The position numbers were made by a program, and so were the translations under genes. Below are positions 7,599 to 13,774 of a stretch of 13,774 nucleotides of DNA, piece after piece (positions within the stretch are counted from its first letter, which is position 1; every line of letters starts with the position of its first letter). A model generated the notes under the pieces. It saw only the letters and a program-made list of their open reading frames with translations, did not search any database and had not been told where the DNA came from. Source of the stretch: CAYMRB01 sp964392615. GTDB lineage: Bacteria; Planctomycetota; UBA8108. The stretch lies in contig CAYMRB010000274.1 in NCBI GenBank assembly GCA_964392615.1, positions 1 to 13,774 on the forward strand, read 5' to 3'.

Positions 7599-9128
7599 CT
7601 ACTGGCTCGCGTGTGCCCCCTTCGGCGCCTGCGGCCACGGCGTCTCGCCCGGCGCCCACTCCTTCGGCTGCTTCGCGCGCACCGCGTCGACGGCCTTCCG
7701 GAGCCACGCCGGCGGATTCGCGTTTTCCTCGCGACCGTAGACGTACGGCAGCGGCGGGTCCATCAGGAGCGGCTTGTCGCCGAGCGGCGGGCGCTCCTTG
7801 CCGACCTCGTCGAGGCGCGCTCGCAGCTTCGCGACGATCTCCGGGTGCTTCGTGGCGACGTCGAACTTCTCGTACGGGTCGTTCCGGATGTCGAAGAGCA
7901 TGTCGCCCATCAGCTTGTAGTCACCGCTGCGGATCGTCGGGAGGCGGACGCTGCCGGCGACCTCGAAGACGATCTCATCCCGCGGGCTCGGCTCCCCCTC
8001 GAAGAGCATTCCGGTCATGTCGATGCCGTCGACCGGCAGCTCCTGCTCGTGCTTGCCGCCTGCGAGCGTGATGAAGGTCGAGAAGAAATCGGCGACGAAC
8101 ATCATGCCGTCATTCTCCGTGCCCGGCTTCGTGTGGCTCGGCCAGCGGATCAGACACGGCGAGCGCACGCCGCCCTCGAATGTCGTGTTTTTCGTGCCGC
8201 GCCAGGGCTTGCTCATCTCTTCGAGGACCGGTCCGTTGTCGTTGGTGAACACGACGAGCGTGTTGTCTCGGAAGCCGTGCTCATCGAGCGCGCCGACCAC
8301 CCGCCCGACCGCGTCGTCGAGGCATTTGAGCATGGCGGAACGCACGTCGTAGCGGTCGGTGTAGCGGGGCGGTGGATTGAGGGGGCCGTGGACGGCGTTG
8401 AACGGCAGATAGAGGAAGAACGGCCTGTCCGGGCTCTGTGCCGCGATGACGCGCTCGGCCTCGGCGGCGAAGAGATCGGTGGCGTAGCCCTCCTCCTCGA
8501 GGGGCTGCTGATTGCGATGCCAATCGTAGACGGCGAAGCGCGCCGGCGCGTTGTGGACGATCGTCTTCGTGTAGTAGTCGATGCCCCACGCGTAGTGCCC
8601 GTACTGGTGCTGGAAGCCCTGTCCCATCGGCAGGTGCTCGGCGAGCCATTCGCCGCAGTGCCATTTGCCGACGAGCGCTGTCAAGTAGCCGGCATCCCGC
8701 AGCGCCTCAGCGATCGTGCGCTCGTTCGTGTCGAGAGCGTGAATGCGCCGCGTCGGCTCGCCCTGCTCGTTCTTCGCGAGCGTCAGGCCGAGCGCGCGCA
8801 GGTAGCTCAGCTTGCCGAAGTCCTCGGATCGCCAGTCCATCCAATTGCGGAACGAGTAGCGTCCCGTCAGGAACGCCCCGCGCGTCGGCGCGCAGACCGA
8901 GTGGACGTAGAACTGCGTCAGCTCGAGGCTCTCGGCCGCGAGCCGATCGATGTGCGGCGTCAGCTCGGCGTTGCCACCGTGGAAGCCGGGCTGCGCCCAG
9001 CCCATATCGTCGGCGAGGATGAAGACGATATTCGGGCGGCTCGGGGCGGCCTGCTTCGTGCGAGTCACGCAGGACGAACAGGCGAGGGCGGCCAGGACGA
9101 GACAGGATGTGAGGAGTGCGCATTTCAT
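7599..9128 (-). CDS. Exported Cys-type sulfatase (S1 family)
   Basis: The 509-residue protein belongs to the type I sulfatases (alkaline-phosphatase superfamily, SulfAtlas S1), which hydrolyse sulfate esters. It starts with a hydrophobic export signal (MKCALLTSCLVLAALACSSC); ALAC at 15-17/C17 and C20 could be lipidation sites, although the lipobox is not ideal. Metal ligands D40 and D41 are in NIVFILADDMGW. The active-site signature is C79-A-P-T-R83 in SVCAPTRGAFLTGR, where Cys must be converted to formylglycine by FGE or another maturase. GKWH at 154-157, FTNDNGP at 294-300 (D297, N298) and the KNTTFEGGVRSP region (313-324) are also typical. Length is normal. The exact substrate cannot be read from sequence; the nearby GH95 and beta-helix genes suggest a sulfated, fucose- or galactose-containing glycan. 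It is the first gene of the minus-strand operon, 128 bases ahead of the haem/FGE-like gene. No clear ribosome-binding site precedes the ATG. Confidence 0.94.
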   Translation of the reverse strand: MKCALLTSCLVLAALACSSCVTRTKQAAPSRPNIVFILADDMGWAQPGFHGGNAELTPHIDRLAAESLELTQFYVHSVCAPTRGAFLTGRYSFRNWMDWRSEDFGKLSYLRALGLTLAKNEQGEPTRRIHALDTNERTIAEALRDAGYLTALVGKWHCGEWLAEHLPMGQGFQHQYGHYAWGIDYYTKTIVHNAPARFAVYDWHRNQQPLEEEGYATDLFAAEAERVIAAQSPDRPFFLYLPFNAVHGPLNPPPRYTDRYDVRSAMLKCLDDAVGRVVGALDEHGFRDNTLVVFTNDNGPVLEEMSKPWRGTKNTTFEGGVRSPCLIRWPSHTKPGTENDGMMFVADFFSTFITLAGGKHEQELPVDGIDMTGMLFEGEPSPRDEIVFEVAGSVRLPTIRSGDYKLMGDMLFDIRNDPYEKFDVATKHPEIVAKLRARLDEVGKERPPLGDKPLLMDPPLPYVYGREENANPPAWLRKAVDAVRAKQPKEWAPGETPWPQAPKGAHASQ

Positions 9129-9232
9129 GCGAGCAATATAGCCGAATTCCCGTGGCGTGCGGCTGAATACCTCGGCAGTGTACCTGGGCTCTCGGTTACG
9201 ATGCCGGTGCGGTCAAGCAGCGAGGTGAGCCG
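9129..9232. promoter_or_regulatory. Divergent intergenic region with putative promoters
   Basis: This 104-base gap separates the divergent sulfatase and beta-helix genes and must drive both. On the plus strand TACGAT (9197-9202) is a possible -10, and GAGGTG (9222-9227) is a good ribosome-binding site five bases before ATG 9233. On the minus strand TATATT (9140-9135) is a good -10 match only about seven bases before the sulfatase ATG, which would give a nearly leaderless message. No good -35 is seen for either. No clear operator repeat was found. Confidence 0.4.
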
Positions 9233-11056
9233 ATGGAACATCGACAGCGACTCTCGGTTTCGACGAGCCGGATCGCGTTGTTCGCAGTCGTGGTCTTGTG
9301 GAGCGCGTGTGTCCTCGGTCGAGAGATTCACGTCGCGCCAAGCGGTAGCGACACGGGCGACGGCAGCGCGGCGAAGCCATACGCGACGATCGGCAAGGCG
9401 GCGGACATCGCTCGACCGGGCGACGTCGTGACCGTTCACGCGGGCATCTACCGCGAGTGCGTGAAGCCCCGACGCGGCGGTCGCAGCGAGAGCGAGCGTA
9501 TCACCTATCGCGCCGCGTCGGGCGAAGAGGTCGTCGTCAAGGGCTCCGAGCGCATCGCGTCGTGGACATCCGAGGGCGACGGCGTCTGGAAGGTCACGTT
9601 GCCCGCTGTGTTCTTCGGTGACTACAACCCCTACGCTCTGACGTTGTCAGGGCCGTGGCTCAACTACGGCCAGTGGCATCACCGCGGTGACGTCTATCTC
9701 GACGGCGAGGCGTTCGTCGAGAAGCGCACAGCGGCGGAGGTCCGGAGCGCCAAGCACAGCTGGCACTGCGAGACGAACACCGGAGTGACGACGATTCGCG
9801 CCCACTTCGGCGACGTCGACCCGAACGCTGCCCTCGCCGAGATCAACGTCCGCGAGAGCTTGTTCATGCCCGACGCGAGCGGGCTCGGCTACATCACCGT
9901 CGACGGCTTCCACTTCATGCACTCGGCCGCCAATTGGGCGCCGCCGACGATTCCGCTCCAACCGGGCGCCGTCGGACCGCGTATGGGGAAGCGTTGGATC
10001 ATCGAGAACTGCCGCATCACGAATGCCCGTAGTGTCGGCATCATCCTCGGACAGGCGCCGGGGGTCGACTACGACGACATCGACGCGTATGGCGAGCACA
10101 TCGTCCGCAACAACCTCATTCGGCGCTGCGGACAAGCGGGCATCGCGGGACAGAGGGGGCCGACGCGCTGCCTCATCGTGGGCAACATCGTCGAGGAGAC
10201 GAACTACCGCAAGGAGTTCGGCGGCTGGGAGACGGCCGCGATCAAGTTCCACAACACCGTTGACACCGTGATCGAGGCCAACTGGATCCGCGGCGTTCAC
10301 CGGCAGATGCAGGGCGCGTTCGGCGTCTGGATCGACTTCGGCAATCAGGGCACACGCATCAGCCGCAATCTCATATGCGAAACCGAAGCCGAGGGCATCT
10401 TTCTCGAGATGAACCACGGTCCGTGCCTGGTCGACAACAATGTCGTCGTCGGAGGAGGCGTGCGCAGCAACTCCGAGGCGTCGGTCTTCGCGCACAACCT
10501 CTTCGTCGACTGCCCGTTCCGGATAGGCTCGGACACCGGACGCCGCTCGCGGTACTTCAAGCCGCACACGACGATCGCGGTCGGCCGCAAGGCCGGCGTG
10601 CCGCGCGAGGACAAGTGGTACTGGAACATCTTCGTGCGCCAGGGTCTCGACAACGTCAGGAAGGCCCCCGGCTACGCCGCCGATTGGAACGTCTACCTCG
10701 AGGGGGCGAAGAAAAGCGCGTTTGGTGACGAGCACAGCGTCGTCGATAGCACGCGGAACAGATTCCGTCTCCAGCAGCACCTGCCGTACGGGTTTCGAGA
10801 GGTGCACGTGCCGATCACCCTGCGCGTCGGGGAAGCGGCCCTCGCTCTCGAGGGGCCGTGGGTCGACGGCAAGCTCGTCGGCGTGTTCACGACGGTCGGT
10901 CAGACGATCGAGAACGCAGCGGGACGGCCGATCAAGGTCGACGTCGATCTGATGGGCGCCAAGCGCCGACGGCCACTGGCCGGACCGCTTGCGCGCTTGA
11001 AGCCCGGCCGCGATGGTGTCGTCTGGCGGCCGGGCCTCTCGGCGTCACGACACTAG
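9233..11056 (+). CDS. Exported right-handed parallel beta-helix protein (putative polysaccharide-active enzyme)
   Basis: The 607-residue product has a signal peptide (hydrophobic 13-28, likely cut near VLG-RE at 29/30). The mature protein opens with IHVAPSGSDTGDGSAAKPYA and TIGKAADIARPGDVVTVHAG, the DUF1565-like cap at the start of many secreted beta-helix polysaccharide lyases and glycosidases. The central part, roughly 220-450, has the repeating short-strand pattern of a right-handed beta-helix (RWIIENCRITNARSVGIILG, EHIVRNNLIRRCGQAGIAG, RCLIVGNIVEETNY, TVIEANWIRGVHRQMQGAFG, ISRNLICETEAEGIFLEMNH, LVDNNVVVGGG), with regularly spaced Asn residues. Family members include lyases, GH141-like and GH110-like enzymes; I cannot assign one. 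ATG 9233 has GAGGTG five bases upstream. It is divergent from the sulfatase and ends in a CTAG shared with the convergent TPR gene. Action on the same glycan as the sulfatase and GH95 is inferred from location. Confidence 0.88.
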   Translation: MEHRQRLSVSTSRIALFAVVVLWSACVLGREIHVAPSGSDTGDGSAAKPYATIGKAADIARPGDVVTVHAGIYRECVKPRRGGRSESERITYRAASGEEVVVKGSERIASWTSEGDGVWKVTLPAVFFGDYNPYALTLSGPWLNYGQWHHRGDVYLDGEAFVEKRTAAEVRSAKHSWHCETNTGVTTIRAHFGDVDPNAALAEINVRESLFMPDASGLGYITVDGFHFMHSAANWAPPTIPLQPGAVGPRMGKRWIIENCRITNARSVGIILGQAPGVDYDDIDAYGEHIVRNNLIRRCGQAGIAGQRGPTRCLIVGNIVEETNYRKEFGGWETAAIKFHNTVDTVIEANWIRGVHRQMQGAFGVWIDFGNQGTRISRNLICETEAEGIFLEMNHGPCLVDNNVVVGGGVRSNSEASVFAHNLFVDCPFRIGSDTGRRSRYFKPHTTIAVGRKAGVPREDKWYWNIFVRQGLDNVRKAPGYAADWNVYLEGAKKSAFGDEHSVVDSTRNRFRLQQHLPYGFREVHVPITLRVGEAALALEGPWVDGKLVGVFTTVGQTIENAAGRPIKVDVDLMGAKRRRPLAGPLARLKPGRDGVVWRPGLSASRH

Positions 11057-11466
11057 CGCCTGCCTCTCTCGTCCTCGGGCAACCGCGACGCGTATGTCGC
11101 GAGCAGCTCGCGATACAGCTGCACTTCGGGCTGCAGCTCGACGGCTCGCTGCATCTCCTCCCACGCGCGGATCGACAGTCCCATTCCGGACAGCACCGCG
11201 GCGAGCTCGACATATGCGTCGGCGTAGCTCGGTGTCGTGGCGATGACGAATCGCAGCGCACGCTCCGCTTCCTTCAGACGACCGCAGCGCGCCAGGATGC
11301 GGCCCCAATCCGTCGACACGTCCGGGCTCGCACCGGCGCGCGCGACGGCGCGAGACATGATCTTCACGGCGAGGTCGAGGTCGCCCGCGTCGACGGCCGC
11401 CCACGCGTCTTCCGACTCACGGCTCGCGAGGTGATGGGCCTTCTTCTTTCTGCGCTTGCGGCTCAC
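11053..11466 (-). CDS. Small TPR-repeat protein
   Basis: The 137-residue protein has a very basic start (MSRKRRKKKAHH) and then about three tetratricopeptide-type helical pairs at roughly 18-51, 52-81 and 82-114 (for example WGRILARCGRLKEAERALRF and YADAYVELAAVLSGMGLSIR). TPRs mediate protein-protein contacts; there is no signal peptide or membrane segment, so it is presumably cytoplasmic. The start is GTG at 11466, inside the 3' end of the serine hydrolase gene (50-base overlap). No ATG lies near the N-terminus and no strong ribosome-binding site is visible, so coupled translation is likely. Its TAG stop overlaps the beta-helix gene's stop on the other strand. The function is unknown. The N-terminal codons lie in a duplicated segment, so the exact start is the least certain point. 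Confidence 0.72.
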   Translation of the reverse strand: MSRKRRKKKAHHLASRESEDAWAAVDAGDLDLAVKIMSRAVARAGASPDVSTDWGRILARCGRLKEAERALRFVIATTPSYADAYVELAAVLSGMGLSIRAWEEMQRAVELQPEVQLYRELLATYASRLPEDERGRR

Positions 11467-11484
11467 GAGGCGATGGGTCCTCTT
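11416..11484. repeat. Degenerate 39-base tandem duplication at the hydrolase/TPR gene overlap
   Basis: Bases 11416-11445 and 11455-11484 align at 24 of 30 positions, at a period of 39 bases (13 codons). All six differences are transitions. In the hydrolase frame this gives a repeated C-terminal tail, EDPSPREP then EGPSPREP. In the other frame the right copy contains the GTG start of the TPR gene. Confidence 0.65.
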
Positions 11485-12340
11485 CGTCGATGACCGCGAG
11501 GATCGCCTCCCACACCGGCCGGCCGCTCGCGGCGTTCGTCATGATGACGCAGCCCGCTCCGCGCGTCATGTGAAAGCGCGAGGTGCAGCGGAATCCCGTG
11601 CCGTTGCTGCCGCTGTGGTGCACCCAGCCGCCGTCCTCGCGAGATGCGACGGCCCAGCCGAGCGAGCGGCGCGTCCGTGACCCGTCCGGCAGCGGATCGA
11701 CCTGCACCGTGGTCATCGCCGCGACCATCGTCGCGCTCGGCGAGTGCGGCGCCGTGCGATCGGGGTCCATGATCGCGATCAGGAAACGCGCGTAGTCGGT
11801 CGGCGTCGTGAAGAGCGAGTACGCGGCATTGGCGCGGTCGAAGAACCGGCGTCCCTCCTTGAACGCGCCCTCGGCATCGTGACCGCCCGCGAAGTTCGTC
11901 TCGAACGCCGGCCGCCACACATAGCTCGACCGCTTCAGGCCGAGAGGTGTGAGCAGGCGCTTGTCCGTCCACTCGGCAGTCGGCGTCTTCGTCAGCTTCT
12001 CGACCGCGGTCTGCAGGTAGAGGAATCCCTCGCCCGAGTAGCCGAAGCGAGTGCCGGGCTCGAAGCGGACCGGCATCGGCCCGCCTTTCTTCCACCCGCC
12101 GTCGCGCCAGTTCGGCAAGCCCGTGCGGTGCAGGAAGACGTGCCGAGCGGTGATCTTCGCCGCGAGCGGCTCGGCAGGGAGGTACGGCACCGGCAAGAAC
12201 GAGTCGAGCGGCCGGTCGAGGTCGAGCTCGCCCCGGTCGACGAGGCATGCGACGCCGTACGCGTAGAGCGGCTTGCTCATCGACGCGGCCTCGAAGACGG
12301 TCTCGTGGTCGACCTTCTCCGGCCGCCCGGCGCGGCGCAC
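11417..12340 (-). CDS. Serine hydrolase, beta-lactamase class C / esterase fold, 5' end uncertain
   Basis: This is a penicillin-recognising serine hydrolase of the AmpC/EstB group (MEROPS S12 relatives), which includes esterases and peptidases as well as beta-lactamases. Numbered from GTG 12340, the nucleophile motif is S20-M-S-K23 in TVFEAASMSKPLYAYG. The second motif is Y101-S-G103 instead of YxN, and the third is H242-S-G244 instead of KTG, which is common in the esterase-like members. KITARHVFLHRTGLPNW (62-78) and LLTPLGLKRSSYVW are further family stretches. GTG 12340 is the first usual start in the frame, but family-like sequence continues upstream for about 40 residues, so this start cuts off the first strand and the serine sits too near the N-terminus. 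No signal peptide is seen. The tail is a Pro/Glu-rich duplicated stretch. It follows GH95 and overlaps the TPR gene. It may act on acyl esters of the glycan (inference) or may be a decaying gene. Confidence 0.8.
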   Translation of the reverse strand: MRRAGRPEKVDHETVFEAASMSKPLYAYGVACLVDRGELDLDRPLDSFLPVPYLPAEPLAAKITARHVFLHRTGLPNWRDGGWKKGGPMPVRFEPGTRFGYSGEGFLYLQTAVEKLTKTPTAEWTDKRLLTPLGLKRSSYVWRPAFETNFAGGHDAEGAFKEGRRFFDRANAAYSLFTTPTDYARFLIAIMDPDRTAPHSPSATMVAAMTTVQVDPLPDGSRTRRSLGWAVASREDGGWVHHSGSNGTGFRCTSRFHMTRGAGCVIMTNAASGRPVWEAILAVIDEEDPSPREPQAQKEEGPSPREP

Positions 12341-12520
12341 GCCGAACGCGCCGCGCCAGACGATGCGGCGATCGCGGATCAGCGCAATGGACAGGCCCGG
12401 GACATGTCCCGTCTCTATCAGCGCGGGGATGCGCGCCTCGAGGACGGACGGCAGCGACGAACGTCCGCGCGAAGCTGGAGCAACGGCCTCGTCGTCACGC
12501 GCGAGGGAACCGCCAAGCGT
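12341..12520 (-). other. In-frame upstream extension of the serine hydrolase without a standard start codon
   Basis: The hydrolase frame is open for 60 codons upstream of GTG 12340, back to the TGA that ends the GH95 gene. The last 30 or so residues (LEARIPALIETGHVPGLSIA then LIRDRRIVWRGAFG) look like the normal first helix and strand of the fold. No ATG, GTG or TTG occurs in these codons. A CTG at 12454, a GTG at 12524 in another frame that overlaps the GH95 stop as GTGA (followed by a stop after nine codons), or readthrough are the options visible. This stretch is therefore coding-like but has no clear start. Confidence 0.6.
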
Positions 12521-13774
12521 TCACGGCTTGATGCGGTACTCGCCACCGGCCTTCGTCTCGATCGTCCGCCGCTCGTCGCCGAAGCGCAGCCGACACTTCC
12601 CGCCGACCGTCGACTTCACCGTCGCCGCGGCCAGCTTGCCGTCCTTCCAGCTCAGATCGATCTCGAACCCGCCGCGGGCGCGCAGTCCGGATACGCTGCC
12701 ACTCTTCCACACGCTCGGCAGCGCCGGCAGCAGGTGGACCTCACCGGTGTGGCTCTGCAGCAGCATTTCCGCAACGCCCGACGTGCCGCCGAAGTTGCCG
12801 TCGATTTGGAACGGCGGGTGGGTATCGAACATATTGGGCTCGGTGCTCTTGGAGATCAGACCGCGCAGCATCAGGTGCGCGTGATCACCGTCGAGGCAGC
12901 GCGCCCAGAGGTTCACCTTCCATGACTTGCTCCAACCGGTGCCGCCGTCGCCGCGCATCTGAAGTGATGTACGCGCGGCGCGGAAGAGATCGGGCGTCCC
13001 CTCTGGCGTGATCTCGCTTCCCGGATGGAGCGCCCACAGGTGCGACACGTGGCGGTGGTGGTTGCGCGGGTTGTCCTTGTCCTCGAGCCACTCCTGCAGC
13101 TGGCCGTGCTTGCCGATGTGATCCGGCGCGATGCGCTTGCGAACGCGTACGAGCTCGGCGCGCAGGTCGGCGTCGACGTCGAGCACCTCGCTCGCGCGGA
13201 CCGTGGCGGCGAGCAGCGAGCGGATGATCTGGTGGTCCATCGATGGTCCCGCGACCAGGCCGCCCTGCTCGGGCGAGTTCGACGGCGTCGAGATCAGATG
13301 GCGCTCGGGGTCGCGTGGATCCTCGATGAGGAAGTCGACGAAGAACAGCGCCGCGCCGCGGAGAATCGGATACGCGCGGTCGCGCAGGAACGCGTCGTCG
13401 CGCGAGTACTCCCAGCGCTCCCACATGTGCAGGGCGAGCCACGCGCCGCCGGTCACCCAGATGCCGTGATTCGACGCGTTGATCGGCGCCGCGCCGCGCC
13501 AGAGGTCGGTGTTGTGATGCAGCACCCAGCCGCGGCAGTCATAGTGCTCCTTCGCGATCTTCGCGCCGGTCGTCGCGACGTCGGCGAGCATGTCGAAGAG
13601 CGGATCGTGGCACTCCGATAGGTTGCACGGCTCGGCCGGCCAGTAGTTCATCTCGGCGTTGATGTTCGTCGTGTACTTCGCCTCCCACGCCGGCTCCATG
13701 CGGTCGTTCCAGATGCCCTGCAGGTTCGCGGGCTGACAGCCGGGCCGCGAGCTCGAGATCATCAGGTAGCGGCC
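12521..13774 (-). CDS. GH95 alpha-L-fucosidase/alpha-L-galactosidase, N-terminal part outside the window
   Basis: The 417 visible residues are the C-terminal part of a glycoside hydrolase family 95 enzyme, which inverts and releases terminal alpha-1,2-linked L-fucose or L-galactose. The fragment begins at the window edge with GRYLMISSSRPGCQPANLQG, a family hallmark within the catalytic (alpha/alpha)6 barrel; complete members have roughly 750-800 residues, so the N-terminal domain and about half the protein are missing. Numbering from the edge, N37-I-N39 in KYTTNINAEMNYWPAE, the Glu in STPSNSPEQGG, and the Asp in HPPFQIDGNFGG probably correspond to N421/N423, E566 and D766 of Bifidobacterium AfcA. 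This alignment is from memory. The C-terminal beta domain reads GEVHLLPALPSVWKSGSVSG and ends in TKAGGEYRIKP at TGA. The serine hydrolase frame continues directly after this stop. Cellular location cannot be judged without the N-terminus. Confidence 0.95.
   Translation of the reverse strand, partial: GRYLMISSSRPGCQPANLQGIWNDRMEPAWEAKYTTNINAEMNYWPAEPCNLSECHDPLFDMLADVATTGAKIAKEHYDCRGWVLHHNTDLWRGAAPINASNHGIWVTGGAWLALHMWERWEYSRDDAFLRDRAYPILRGAALFFVDFLIEDPRDPERHLISTPSNSPEQGGLVAGPSMDHQIIRSLLAATVRASEVLDVDADLRAELVRVRKRIAPDHIGKHGQLQEWLEDKDNPRNHHRHVSHLWALHPGSEITPEGTPDLFRAARTSLQMRGDGGTGWSKSWKVNLWARCLDGDHAHLMLRGLISKSTEPNMFDTHPPFQIDGNFGGTSGVAEMLLQSHTGEVHLLPALPSVWKSGSVSGLRARGGFEIDLSWKDGKLAAATVKSTVGGKCRLRFGDERRTIETKAGGEYRIKP

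Noticed and set aside
7471..7707. 79-residue N-terminal extension of the haem/FGE-like protein
   Set aside because: It is Ala/Arg/Gly-rich, overlaps the sulfatase gene, and would bury the signal peptide; ATG 7470 has AAGGAG at ideal spacing.
7497..9431. 644-codon open frame on the plus strand opposite the sulfatase
   Set aside because: It has no recognisable domain, is rich in Arg, Val and Glu, and lies wholly over the sulfatase, whose motifs are clear. Long antisense frames are expected in GC-rich coding DNA.
9647..10807. 386-codon minus-strand frame opposite the beta-helix gene
   Set aside because: It has no motif or signal peptide, and the plus-strand gene has a ribosome-binding site, a signal peptide and a clear fold pattern.
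11417..12340. Beta-lactamase antibiotic resistance gene
   Set aside because: The YxN and KTG motifs are YSG and HSG, which fits esterase-like relatives, and the context is glycan degradation.

Overview
The window is GC-rich throughout and tightly packed. It has the gene content of a PVC-superphylum bacterium, most likely a planctomycete. Supporting this are a Cys-type sulfatase lipoprotein or exported protein, a very large exported protein joining a hydrazine-synthase-alpha-like region, two CxxCH haem sites and a formylglycine-generating-enzyme (FGE)-like domain, EF-hand loops in an envelope protein, a short ECF sigma factor, and a GH95 glycosidase. No RNA gene, IS element, phage gene or CRISPR array is visible. 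The taxon is inferred from protein families only.

Layout, in order of transcription. (a) 1806 to 1, minus strand: ECF sigma factor, a small one-TM protein that may be its regulator, and a membrane-anchored hypothetical protein that runs off the left edge. These overlap by 14 and 4 bases and look like one operon. (b) 9128 to 1908, minus strand: exported sulfatase, then the 1342-residue haem/FGE-like fusion protein, then a TAXI-type solute-binding protein carrying EF-hand loops and two membrane segments. The last two are separated by 13 bases, with the ribosome-binding site lying over the upstream stop codon. (c) 9233 to 11056, plus strand: an exported right-handed beta-helix protein, divergent from the sulfatase across a 104-base intergenic region. 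(d) 13774 to 11053, minus strand: the C-terminal half of a GH95 alpha-L-fucosidase/galactosidase that enters from the right edge, a serine hydrolase of the beta-lactamase class C/esterase fold whose start is missing or unusual, and a small TPR protein. The TPR gene and the beta-helix gene converge and share one CTAG as both stop codons.

Regions (b) to (d) fit a polysaccharide-degradation neighbourhood. GH95 would remove terminal L-fucose or L-galactose, the sulfatase would remove sulfate, and the beta-helix protein could act on the backbone. A sulfated, fucose-containing glycan is a reasonable but unproven substrate. The haem/FGE-like protein and the orphan TAXI protein do not fit a standard degradation locus and are the most unusual part. 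The FGE-like domain lacks both catalytic cysteines, so it should not be the enzyme that matures the adjacent sulfatase. The TAXI protein has no TRAP permease beside it and has a cytoplasmic tail, which suggests sensing or tethering rather than transport. Stretches without genes are short: 1807-1907, 7471-7598, 9129-9232, and 12341-12520, the last of which is open reading frame without a usual start.
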